From positions 1 to 64,000 of the forward strand of contig JBAMDO010000058.1 in NCBI GenBank assembly GCA_037074765.1: a stretch of 64,000 nucleotides of DNA, read 5' to 3'. Shown one piece after another: positions 21,041-32,708 of the stretch; the stretch's first letter is position 1; each line of letters opens with the position of its first letter. The position numbers and the translations under genes are program-made. The DNA is from Mansonella perstans. Its lineage: Eukaryota; Nematoda; Chromadorea; Rhabditida; Onchocercidae. The notes under the pieces are model-generated. The model ran no database searches. It had not been told where the DNA came from and worked only from the letters and a program-made list of their open reading frames with translations.

Positions 21041-22480
21041 TTCTTTCATATATATATCCAGGTTATAGAGAGGCTTTAATTTTTGACTCATTATTTTTCG
21101 TTTAGAAAGTAATAGCCCATAAACGTTCCATCGATGAAGTGTATTCATACGAAAGCAAATGACGAAACCAATTCTCTTTCTTAAAATACTTTTTATTGAT
21201 AAATGCAATGACAAAAGTTCTCATTTTCTTAATCGGATTGATTCGTACCGTGTTCCAACTGAATATCTGTAAGGTAATAGAATGTGTTCCAGTAAATTGT
21301 TTAACATTTTGTTGCTGTCATTAAGAACACTAGCACAAATGACTCTTATAAAGAGATCAAATAATGAAAAATTTCTTCACAGTGATCTCTTCCTTTTCTA
21401 CTTTTTCCTAATTTTTATTCAGTAGTTCAATTGCATTGAATTATCAGCAAACGATTAAACTGTGAATTTTTATTGCATATTCAAAAGTCAAAAATACCAT
21501 ATATTTCAACGAACATCAAGGCCATAATTTGATGCCAAAATATTTTTCCTGCATAAAGTATTTCGATATCCTACTAGTTTCTTTTTTGTCTTTTAATTTT
21601 TTAACTGAGTGGAAGTGACAAATTCGTTACTGAACACATGAATGGTAAAACGCAAATAATTTATTAAGTAATGTTTATAGAAAGGTTTAGCATTTCTACA
21701 AAATATGCTTTTTGGCAGAATGTGAAGACAAAAGTTATTGTCTTCCGTCATTTTAAGCTTCCTCTTTCTAAGCAAAAAAAAGCGTTTTCACCGAAGTAAT
21801 CGTTATTTTTAACGAATAACAAGCAAGATTTTTAACTTCTTGTTTTTTTAAAAAAAAGTTCATTATTGCCGGAGAAAAGTTAGCTTAAATTGTCACCTCA
21901 AAAAACAACAAACAAGTTTTTTTGTAAAGTATTTATCGATATTTTTTTCGCTGTAACAGCTTATATTAATTCAGTAACAGTTGCTATGATAAAACAATAT
22001 GTTAGCATGAACTGATCTATCAAAAATCAGCTGCTTGGAAATGACTAAAAAGATTGGTAATAATATAATGATAACACTGATAACAATAATTGTATGGTTT
22101 CACTATTTATCATTCGTTCATCTTTTAAATGGTGCCAAAAAACTTTTGGCCCGTTTTGCACTATCATAGCCGTTGAGTTGCAGGATTTTTAAATTTTGTT
22201 TAATGATATTTAGCAAAAATTGCTTAATCTTAAAATGCAGTTTTCTACACAATCTTTTGTTTGTCATATATTTAAACCTTTAATAGTGAATCAAAGTACT
22301 TAGATTTGAATATCCTGTATAAAAATTTAGTCAAGAATTAAATTATAATTTTCTTTTGAATTTCAATTAAGTTACAGTTTTGTTACATCTTTGTCTCTGA
22401 CTCTTTCTCTCTCATTTTTTCCTGTCCCACTAATGGATTAGTTTTATAATTTAAAATCTGTGAAAACAGACATAATACAC
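21041..22480. other. Intergenic, no gene seen
   Basis: 1.4 kb of A/T-rich sequence. The short frames at 20954-21214 and 21593-21775 (minus) have no family signature. A small perfect hairpin (GCCAAAA-AAC-TTTTGGC, near 22130) is the only structured element noticed. Confidence 0.45.
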
Positions 22481-22483
22481 CAA

Positions 22484-23122
22484 ATAAAGACAGGAATCCA
22501 TAGAAGGACAGAAAGTCATCACGAAAAAAATAAAGACTAGAGGGAACAAAAAATTTAAACGAAATCCTATAATGCGGACTTATCATGCTTCCGAACTTAG
22601 TAGGAATACTATTGCGCCTTCGAGTGATGAAAAAAGTAATCATAGTCGACGTCAAGAAGGCATTTTTGCAATTGAAAATGCATCAGTAAAGACAGGAATC
22701 CATAGAAGGACAGAAAGTCATCACGCACACACACGGATATTCTAACAAACACACAAGGTTAACATTACTCACACATAAATTCCTCTTGATTTCTAGTGCT
22801 GTTTGACTACTAATCGTCTCTATATGGTGATTGAGTATTGCTGCTAACAAAAATTGTAATGATATTACTCCAAAAGGAATTCTTCCAAAACAATAATATT
22901 TCAGGTTTTCCTCGCCAACTGCACATTTAATATCTTTTGTCCAGAGGAATTTGGTACAGTCCCTGTTGCACTGATACATTTTCAATTGCAAAAATGCCTT
23001 CTTGACGTCAACTATGATTACTTTTTTCATCACTCGAAAGCGCAATAGTATTCCTAATAAGTTCGGAAGCATGATAAGTCCGCATTATAGGATTTCGTTT
23101 AAACTTTTTGTTCCCTCTAGAT
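22484..23122. repeat. Inverted and direct duplications inside the Pao fragment
   Basis: 22535-22683 on the plus strand is an almost exact inverted copy (about 148 bp) of 23122-22975, covering the LPNLLG to AFLQLKM blocks. A 40-bp sequence (AAAGACAGGAATCCATAGAA onward, to GTCATCACG) occurs at 22484-22523 and again at 22689-22727, immediately flanking the inserted inverted copy. The layout is a direct repeat bracketing an inverted copy, with about 290 bp between the inverted arms. Confidence 0.8.
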
Positions 23123-23300
23123 ATGCCAAATCATCATAGACTTCTTGCGCTCGATATAGTTGATGAACGTGAAGAAGTCGTTGATTCCAATGAGGGTTAC
23201 TTCCAGTACCTTTATCTCTTCTAAGTTTTTTCCTTTCATTTAGAAATGATATTTTCATCGTTGATTGCAATCACCTCCAGTTTATTAGTTTATCATTTTG
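22484..23300 (-). mobile_element. Decayed BEL/Pao retrotransposon reverse transcriptase fragment
   Basis: On the minus strand, from about 23200 to 22700, the reading goes EGTKSLNEIL, a stop, IMLPNLLGILLRFR, VIIVDVKKAFLQLKM, DCTKFLWTKD, then FGRIPFGVISLQFLLAA and ILNHHIE. These are the successive conserved blocks of the BEL/Pao reverse transcriptase (LPNLxGxLLRFR, DxxKAFLQ, RFLWxxD, RVPFGVxSSPFLL). There is at least one stop, and the catalytic YVDD block, RNase H and integrase are absent. It is a remnant, complicated by an internal inverted duplication (22535-23122). Confidence 0.8.
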
Positions 23301-23809
23301 TTCTTTATCCTCATCAATAAGTTCTTTTTTAAAATAGCTAGCTGAAATGAAGTCAATTGAGCGTATTACTATTCACTCGTCAAATTTTACATAACTTATC
23401 GAACAAGTATTAAGTATGTCTTCTAATTCTACTCTTAAAATTATTAATTCTCATCTATAGGAGCCAACTATTTATGATTTTTCTCATAATCTTTTTCGTT
23501 ATCCAATTATTCGTTCATAAAATTGTCTTGTCCAGGAGCTTTTTATAATAGCATTCTCTCTCTGCTCCTTCTTTTTCTCTCTCGATCATTTTCTGAACAT
23601 TTTTGCCGAATTAATTTATCATTTGTGAAATTAAATAATGTTGCTCATTTTTTACGATGATATATTGTAGTACAAATGCAAAAAATGTTTTCTGTACATA
23701 CCTGTTGTATTTGTCAGGGTGTTCATCTGCCGAATATGCCCTTCTATGGAGTCTGTATCTTCGTACGTATATGTTCAGATGCGTTTTCACAAACTTTCAA
23801 ATTATAAAA
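23301..23809. other. Intergenic, no gene seen
   Basis: About 500 bp of A/T-rich DNA between the Pao remnant and the source of the duplicated TTI1 tail. No exon or repeat was recognised. Confidence 0.4.
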
Positions 23810-25475
23810 TATTCTGTATTTTTTTAAGCTCTCTCCACCTCATACTTCGCACTCATAATACTATTCTAATGACCTTCAGCAAAGAACGATCATCCTTGGA
23901 CGATACTAACTCACCGCAAAATCTTAAAATCAATATCAGAACCAATAAGGTTTCCCGATATTCAATGATGCAGAGATGAGATATAAGTTACTGACACGAA
24001 TTTTTTGGTGGTGACAGAACTGATCATCGCATTAACTAAAAATTAATCCTTCAAGGCGGAAATCAAGAAGTCAAGGGTTAACCTATTTGTTTCATATTAT
24101 TTATGCAATTACATAAAACTATTAGCAATAGCAGTAAATACAATGACGAAAGAATTCTCACACAAAACAAACAATAATCAATGAAATTCTGAATCATTGA
24201 GTACTGGTGTCGTGAAAACGGAGCTTCAAATAAATAAATAATAAAATAAATCTCTTATTCATATTGCAAATTAATGCTAATTATACTATGAATCACTTTG
24301 GACATATTTATATTCCTTGAAATTATTTTTCACACGCTTTTATTGTTATCTTATCTAACCAATTTGCATCCTTATGTTTAAACCCTTAATTTCCCATGTT
24401 AATCTTCCTGTTTCATTTTGTCATGATGCTTGTACCATTTCCGGTGTGTTTACGGTGCTTGAATGTTTCATGTAAACCACTCCCATTTCTTAGAACATAT
24501 AAGCTCAACCCCAGAAGGATTAGGGATTCTGGGGTTGCTTGCTTGGACTTCATCGCTTTTACGAACTTGTTATTAACCAACAAATTCCTCCTTCGATAAA
24601 GGTTACAAAACCCCGGCTATTGTGTATTTACAAACGAACTGATTCTTCACTAATTCTCTCACACCGAGTTAACGCTTCATTTGGATAGACTTGCTTGGGA
24701 TCTAATTATCCAAGTTCGAGCTTGGCAAAGATTATCTGGCAGTCATTGCATTTCACAACTGGTTCTCTTCGAGAATAAAATACAGTCAAAGTGACGATGA
24801 GTAGAAAGCAGATAGGAGCTATTATGTTGAAACCAAGCGTTAAAAGTTCTGATTACAGTTTGTTTTCAAATTAACATAATTTTGGGAACTTAACCGATCA
24901 CATTTTCCGGTTCATCATTGGTTTCTTTAAATCTCCTTTCACATATAAAGAGCAAACTTTTTGATGCATTTTGCAAAATTTCAGGCTGTGAAGCATCGCA
25001 ATATGCTTTGGCCATTTCTATAGCACTTCCCCAATCTGTTCTACGCGCTCCGATTGAACAAAAAACAACGTCCAATCTATAAACACAACTTTTCAAAGAA
25101 GGTCATGTATTTATATGTATTTCAAAACTATTTTACAAAAAAGGAATTCTGAGGAAAGGACTGAGCAACAATTACATTTTCTCTAGTTCTGAAAAAAAGT
25201 ATTTGGAAATAATTTCTATTAAATAACCTCAAAAAAATGAAACTGACTGTTTACTAAATATAACTTAACTGTAACTAATATAACTTAATTAAACTAAGAA
25301 TATGAATATTTTTTGTTAAATTGAGTTTTGGAAACCAGAATTCACGCTAAAAGGTTCCTAAAATGCTTGCTGAAATCACCAAAGAGCAATTCACTGAACC
25401 TCGTCCCAGTGTTTCCGTACACAAGGATGGTGAGGCAGTCTAAAATTTAGCAACTACTCTCCTTACCATCCTCAT
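23810..25475 (-). repeat. Source copy of the duplicated TTI1 tail
   Basis: This stretch contains the last TTI1 exon, the preceding intron and 1.1 kb of 3' flank. Its two halves recur at 13484-13930 (from 25026 rightwards) and, reversed, at 2461-3120 (from 25022 leftwards). It is taken as the source because it is continuous with the other TTI1 exons. It differs from the copies by the LTR insertion at 24208-24757. Confidence 0.8.
24208..24757. mobile_element. Solo LTR, 550 bp, with 5-bp target duplication
   Basis: The element begins TGTCGTGAAAACGG and ends GCATTTCACA (TGT...ACA) and is bracketed by ACTGG at 24203-24207 and 24758-24762. The paralogous site near 2713-2717 has a single ACTGG (other strand) and no insert, so the boundaries are set by comparison rather than by family resemblance. 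There is no internal coding region, hence a solo LTR. It contains AATAAA-rich sequence near its left end and a perfect 10-bp hairpin (AACCCCAGAA / TTCTGGGGTT, about 24512-24542). BEL/Pao origin is possible given the remnant 1 kb away, but there is no shared sequence to prove it. Confidence 0.8.
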
Positions 25476-28400
25476 TTTCAAATTAGAAACGTAAACCAAA
25501 AAGTTGCAGCATAATAAAATTTCCTAAACTTACTTTTCTAGAACAATCTGCTGAAATTTATAAGCGGATGAATGAAAATAAGCTCGTTGGGCATTAGCGC
25601 TTGTGGCACTTTGTTCAAGCATGAATTTACGAAGTGATGGCCACACTTGAGGAATAAAACGACGATAACAGAAACTACCAGAAAGCTCACACATCGTTAC
25701 AACAATCTATAAAATATAAAACTGATGTGTAAATAATAAAAAAAAGTAAGCTTAACAAAAAAGTGTGAAACTTTTTATAAATATTAAGAGTTTTGTTATT
25801 TTAAAGTTTAATGAAAATCCATTCAAATTTCGATGCGGTGAAAAACAGAACACAAAAATATAAGGAAAAAGTAAAAATAACACACAGCGCAACGTCGAAA
25901 ATAGTGCGCCAATGGACTGGAAAGTAAATAATAAGATTTCTAAGTGAAGTTTCGTGCTAGGAATCAGAATTCCTTACGTTATACTTAACAGATCCATAGA
26001 TCTTTATGCATATCATATCATATTATCGCAGCAAATACAGCAAAAGTAACAAACCGGAATTTTCAAAGTAATAACCTTAAATCCATTAAGTCGTACATTC
26101 AAGTTTTTTGTCTGGAGGCAATCCAAAACTGCTAACCAGTTCTGATGAATCATTGGCAGATAATAGTCAGGGAAATGTTGTAAATCTTTCAGACATACGT
26201 CCAAGATTTTCAAAACTAACAAGCGAACTGGTACATGCGAAGAAAAAAGAAGATGCTTTGTTCTGAAAAATCCAAAATTCATCATAACTATTATTACTTC
26301 ATATTATATATACCAGGTAACAATCGTAAGTTTACATCCCAAAAAATGAGCTTGAAAATTATTCAAAATGCAAAAAATAAATAGAAATACTTAGAAATAC
26401 CTTTTCAAAATACTATTTACAGATTCAATAAAATCAGGTATTGTAGCTTTCTTATCTGAATCATCCTCAATGTACTCAATATTTTGGGGCTTGACATCAA
26501 AGAACCATTTCCCAATAGCTACTCCAAAACTCAATACAGCCCTGAGAATCAAAATTAGCCATTCCTGAAGCATAGTAAGTCTGATATATTTCAAAAACAT
26601 GAACAAAATACGAAAAAAAATTTAGATGAAATCCGAAACATGAAGAAAATATACTTGTGATCCCGAGTCAACTGCAAGTAGGAGTTCTTGAACGACATGA
26701 TTAGTAATCTCGAACAATTCCGGATTCTCACAGTGATCAAGCAATGAAGAGAGTACACAAGGTGTACGAAGATTGCTGCTATATGTTCTTGAACGAATTG
26801 CTACTTTCGGTAAGAGGTATTTCCCGTAAGTAACACAAAGAGAAGATGTGTCAGCTTCGCCTACCGCCTAAAAAAAACTGAAAATGAAAAATTATTGAAA
26901 TAGATAACTTGTAGATTCATTAACAATTTGCATGAATTTGAAATTCAAGACAATGTATTTCAAACTTTGCTAAAAGGCAACCTTTTTTTCCCTCTCTCTA
27001 ACCAGTGACTGAATAAGCACCTTCCAGTCTTTCAATTCTAAAGAATTAAATATTTTACAAAACAAACCAAAGCAGCAGCTTTCAAAGCATGTTCAGCACT
27101 TTCTGCACAAATTAGATATGACGATTTAGTCCATTTAAATATTTCGAACAAAGTCTCATTCATTAACTGTAATTAATCATAAAAAAACTAAAAAAAGCGA
27201 ACCAAAAATATTTAAATTGTAGATGAACCTTACATGAAGCTGCGCAATGAAATTTTTCGTTAATCCAACAAATCTAAGAGCAGTGGAATTGGAATAGGTT
27301 AATTCTAATTTTGCTTCCTCTTGAAGTTTATATCTTAATATTTCTTGCAAAATTGAACAATTTAACCTTTTGGCATAGGAAGATAGAAGGAGAACAAGTA
27401 AAAGCAGCAGCGAAAAATGATAATAAAATAGTGACCAGACAACTTCCGATACCTTGTTCATCATTATCATCTATAAATGAAAAACCCGAATTGTCAAATT
27501 GATAACTAATCGTTTTATTTCACTTTAATTTTCTTGCCTTAAGTTCCTATTAAAAATTCAAGGAAGAACCTTCAATGACATCGTCTCGCGGCGGATGATG
27601 TATGTCGATTCTGTCTAGCAGTTTAATGGCTTGTTCAATCATCACTTGTACAGTATCAATAAATTTTTGAACTGGTTTCGTAATTTGTATACAAGCTGCT
27701 CTCAGTAAATATACAGAAAAATGATAACTGCCGGTCAACTCCTCCAATTCCTTCGTATCACCAATATTTGCAGAAATACAATCTAAGAGAATCTGAAATA
27801 TTCTTGAAAATTTTGAAAAAATCTGAAACATGAAGTAATACAGAAACAATTTCTAAACGTTTTTTAAACATGATTCAAAATTTTTCAAGAAAAAAAACTT
27901 GGCATTTTCCTTGATGCAGAAAAAGTCGTTGAAACCATAATTTTTTCACTAAAGACTTTACTGTAGAATGATCAAAATTTTGAAAGCGATACAAAATTAG
28001 CAAAAAACTACATATTAAAAGTAACGAAATTTACAAAAAAAGTAACTTGCATGAGATTGTCTACTTCCGGCTAACAGCACAGCGATCTGGTTAATTGTTT
28101 TCTTCTCGACATTATATAGAAGTGGCAAGTCATCTATTATGCCTGTAGTAAAACTAAACAAATTTTCCGAAGGACAAAGAATTTCGTCAAAAACATTACA
28201 TATTATCAAAGAGATGATACTTATTTATTTATTGAAGGTCCCGTCAACTTTGAAGAGGAAAACTTTCCACTGCCCAAAATTATAACTAAAGCTTTTTGAA
28301 ATACGACTATGTATCTGAAATAATATTCTGTTCATTAGAAAATTTTGTCAAATGATCTATCAAACTGTAAAAGAAAATCTTTATTTTTTTTATTGCCGAC

Positions 28401-31400
28401 AACCACTTGCCTAACACATCATTTTTCTCGATGACTTCACGGCTTAAACGTAATCGCTTAGTATTCAGTCGAAGTACGGATGATAGAGCGAATGTTAATT
28501 GCTCAGGCAATTTCCCTCCTAATAAAAAATCGCTGCATTCAGAATTCATTGAAAACAATACTCCCAGCAACTGAAAACTGAAGCATCGCACTTTTGCTAA
28601 ACAATCATGTATAAGAATTCCTCAACAAATAAAATGTATTAAAAAATTTAAAGCTTTCTACGATTGAACTTTTTTCCTTGATTTCTTGAGCAATTAATTA
28701 ATTATTATTATTCCTTACAAAGCCACAAGCAGTATCTTCAATTCTGCGCGTTGTATAAAAGGAAATTACTAAAGATAAAACAGATTTTATTATGACAGAA
28801 GTACTTCAGCGAAAACAAGCCAGAATACGGACTATCTCTCAGTCCTTTAATTATTATTTCTGTTATGCACTTTCGTTTCTATTACCTGATTTAAACATCC
28901 GTCAACATCACCGTTAATAATTGCTTCTGTAGATATAGCAGTAGATAGTAAATACAAGCGCTCCCTCAAGTAATTGATGAAATTTTCTTTCGCCATATGC
29001 ATCAAATATTCTCTAACTTTTCCCAAAAATTCAGCAATTCTGAAAACCATCATAAATAATGGTACAATTAAATAAACTCTTCTGCGTATGTTCCACACTA
29101 TCAAAAGTTATTTCTAGTACCTGCAATTATGACAGGATCTTACACATGACGGATTCCAATATAACAACCAGTCGATTGCTGAATTTCTTTCTATTTATTT
29201 ATTTTATGGACAACCCTTTATCGTGAAAAAAAAGCTTGTGACTGTGAACTATGATGGGGGTGGCATATACCTGCGGTAGGTCTCCCATGCCGACTGGTCA
29301 TAATCGAACAATTAGCTGAAGTGTATCCACGAGCAGAATGGGCCCGTTAGCTTTAGAAGAAGAAATACTTTTACTCCAAATCTCAGCAGATGGAGCTCGG
29401 CTTGCAAAGCCATCCATCTAAGAGAAGGACATTCTAACCAAAACTTACGAACTGATGATCTTTCTATCACCGTCCAAGCTTGTAGGACCTGACAAATGAA
29501 CATATGGAGTAAAAAGAGAAAAATTCTGCGCACGCTGTACCTCACTTGAAAAATCTACCGTGCAGTTCAGTGGATTCATTCAATGTGAGTGAAATTCTCC
29601 AAATCTTTGTTCGCGAAGCCAAACCACCACGACGAATATAACGGCGTTCAAGAAGTTATGGCGAAAATAACAACTGTTGCATTGAGATGCAGACTTTTCT
29701 AACTCCAAATAACAATAGCAGCACAAAAAAAAATACTTACTTGTCATATGGATCACTTGATAACAGCAAAACTGTATCGATCAAAATATTTTCAATTGAG
29801 GAAGCAAGACTTATAGCACAATCTCTATAGATGTCATGCAAAAGAATAAGCAAAGCAAGCCGAACACGATGATCTTGATGTCGGACGAGTCTAGAACACA
29901 TCCGTCTGAGCTAAAATTAGTTGAAAAATCAATAATTCAAGAACTAAATCAATAATTCATGAAGCAGTAACAATAATAAATCTGAAAAGAAATTGATATT
30001 TTAGGATCTAAATTCTGTGTAGTTTCTAATATTGCAGTTCATTTGGCAACATTAATAACTTTGCAGTTAGGTTTCCATAAAACAACTAGTTTGAAAAGTC
30101 AAGGCGCTAAGCAAAAATAACCTAAACTGTGCGATAACTTCATGACTGAAACAATTCTATGTCAGAATGTCAATGATTCTGATGTAGAAAGAGTGGCGAA
30201 ATTAACAAAACGTAGTTTTGCAATAAGTTTGTTCTACGAGAATATCGTTTTAGATAGGTTATCACTCATATTAATGAACTTAATTCTTCCTGTATGTAGT
30301 TTTTTCCCATTTTTTTTTTTTTATTTTTTTCCTTGATTTTTTTTCTTAATATAATGACGAGTAAGGCACCTGTTTTGATTAAGAAAAAAGAAATCTGTAT
30401 AAATGGGACTGAATGGTAAATAAATATATGATGAAGTGCAGTTTTTTAAATTATATTGTAAAGAAGTGCCTAACCAAACATTTCAAATTTTCGTCCCAAT
30501 TTTTGACATAAGCAATATTCTTTTTGGAAACAGCTTCAGAATTTCCCAGGTTGCTTTTAGCAGTTGTTGAATTTTCTACTTTGCTTTGTTTGCGAACAAT
30601 AGAATCGTTTAAACATGTTAAGACAGTAGAGCCAAAAATCTGAAACTATCAATGCATCGATTGAGCTAATGAATAACGAATATTTTTTCTTTGTAAATTT
30701 TACTTTATACTTCTGTTCAAATTTTCAGATTTCAAAAATTTACAATTTACAAATTTACACTAAAGGATTGTAAATGATACTTATCATGTTTTGCCGAAAA
30801 ATGATGTAAACCAAAATGGTGAGCACGACCGTATATATTTTACATGCGATGTCAAAGTTTTAAATATACGTGCAATTCTATTTTTCCTCACATCAATAAC
30901 AGACGGAAGGAAAAATCAAACTTGCAAGCACCAAATTAGCTTTGAAACTTCAAGCCCTAGAAATAACAAAGGTGAAAAATTTTCCGTTCATTTTAAATTC
31001 TTGCAAATGAATCTAATAATATTTGTAATACCTTCAATGCCATATCTACAACTGCCGTATTCATGTCTGTACACGCAAGTTCAGTCATACGACAACAAAT
31101 ACCGGGCAGAAATGATGACACTGTTTCCACCGATTCATCCCACGGTTTGACAAGTTCAAGTAATATGTTCCCCACGGAAAGCCTGAAAAAAAAAAAAAAA
31201 ACTTTTATTTACTTGTACCTTCCCTCCTAAAAAGGTATTCTTCCTCTTCTAAATTTTATGGAGCGTGAAAGTTCAGTACCTCAAAACAAATATCTTCCTT
31301 TATTGCTTATAAGATTAGCTTTCGCAGTTTTTTTTGATATCTCAGATTTGAACAAAATTTTAAACGAAAGAAATTACCTGACTGACATATCGACTTTCTG

Positions 31401-32708
31401 TGAACAGAACTTGGATATGAAAAATGTTATCATAAATGCAAGTTCTCCTTGGTGTTCCTTGGAAAACAAATCTGAAACGTAACTATTTTGATTTCACTGT
31501 GCTGCTGACTGCTTCATTCATCAGTAAGATTGTGACCAAAATAAGATCCAAACCTTAACTAAAAACTAAATTTAATCAGAAACCTTTCCTATTTGCTGTA
31601 GTAGAAAGCATAAGTCGAATAAAGTTTGCCTCATATACTGCAATTCTTTTTAAGTCAACCGCACTACTGATTTTGCTTTCACCAATTATAAGGCATCTAC
31701 TATTGATGGACCACAAAAATGAACACAAATCTTTTGCAATCTGGAAAGTTCAGAAAAGTATAAGCAAAACGCAGTAAATTTGTTCATTGTAATGATAAAT
31801 AGGAAATATTCGCAATACACTGATAATATGTTGCAAGAAACAAGTGATATGCAGCGTTCCATGAAAACTGGTAATTTCGAGGGAAACACTGAATGAGCAA
31901 ACTTCAATTATCAATAAGTAGCAGTTTGGAGAAAATGAATTGTTTCCCTCACCTGTTGATTATCAATCGCTAGAAATACTTTTTAGTCTCTTCCCGAAAT
32001 TGACTAATCGTTCAAGACTGATTAGTAAAATGTTCCAGATAAACGCTCAGTTTTCTGGGAAATAAAACTTAAATCTCGTCATTATAAACGAATTGAATCG
32101 ATTACTTACATCAGCTTTTAAATTTTCAGAAATATTGACAATTATCTGCAAAGCGAAATCAAAGGTATGTCGATTAAATTCATCCACATTTTTCATTGAT
32201 TCTTTCAAAATAGTGAATGCTGTTCCAAAGATTATTCGGTATAGTTTGATAAGTTCTCCTTTTTCCAAATCCTCTGTCTTTAGCTTGTCTGAAATTTCCG
32301 AAAAATAAGAACAAAATCAGAAATTTCAAAAGCTGACTGTTTAAAGAGAAATAATGCAATAGCTGCAATGATCTTCAACCTCATATAACGATTTACTGAT
32401 TTTCTGATGCACAAAATTCTGCAGTCCTGTCTCAAGTTATCAATACTTTCACGCTACGAGCAACCCACTTACTGGTGGTTGAATTGATATTAACCGAAAA
32501 TAAATTGCTAAACAGAAAAACAAACTTACACTTAACAAACGTTGAAAACTCAGCGACAGATTCCGGCGAAATGACACCTTCCGAGAATTCCTTGATAATT
32601 TTGATGCAAATTGACTGCGCAGTTACTCTTATATCTCGAAAATAAGTATCCTTCTCAACTCTTGCCATTTTTTGCATGAGTTTCCTTAATACAATAAATT
32701 TTGACACT
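24890..32708 (-). CDS. tti1: TELO2-interacting protein 1 (TTI1) homologue, HEAT-repeat
   Basis: TTI1 works with TELO2 and TTI2 (TTT complex) to stabilise newly made PIKK kinases such as mTOR and ATM. Exons with matching phase, 5' to 3': 32288-32110, 31740-31584, 31471-31378, 31182-31032, 30639-30475, 29910-29741, 29039-28886, 28570-28407, about 28200-28047, 27792-27570, 27470-27453, 27343-27234, 27166-27059, 26867-26655, 26564-26401, 26262-26076, 25706-25534 and 25076-24890 (TAA); a further 5' exon is 32700-32530. Blocks in the same order as human TTI1 are SFLPGICCRMTELA, VKNWDENLK, HRVRLALLILLHDIY, an acidic DDNDEQ, VRLLVLKILDVCLKDLQ, YYLPMIHQNW, GSFCYRRFIPQVWPSLRKF, YFHSSAYKFQQIVLEK and CDASQPEILQNASKSL. 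The start exon and the joints around 28400 and 28050 are uncertain. It is shorter and very divergent, but collinear. Confidence 0.85.
29160..29660. other. GC-richer insert in a TTI1 intron, unidentified
   Basis: This 500-bp stretch inside the intron between 29910-29741 and 29039-28886 has clearly more G and C than the surrounding introns (for example GCGAAGCCAAACCACCACGA and GAGCAGAATGGGCCCGTTAG). A 77-codon minus-strand frame (29312-29545) covers much of it and a good GTAAGTTTTGG donor lies inside, but I recognise no domain. A decayed transposable element or retrocopy is the likeliest explanation. Confidence 0.4.

Noticed and set aside
30142..31482. Plus-strand frames of 64 to 119 codons inside the TTI1 gene
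   Set aside because: They lie antisense to TTI1 exons and introns whose minus-strand reading shows family blocks and phased splice sites.
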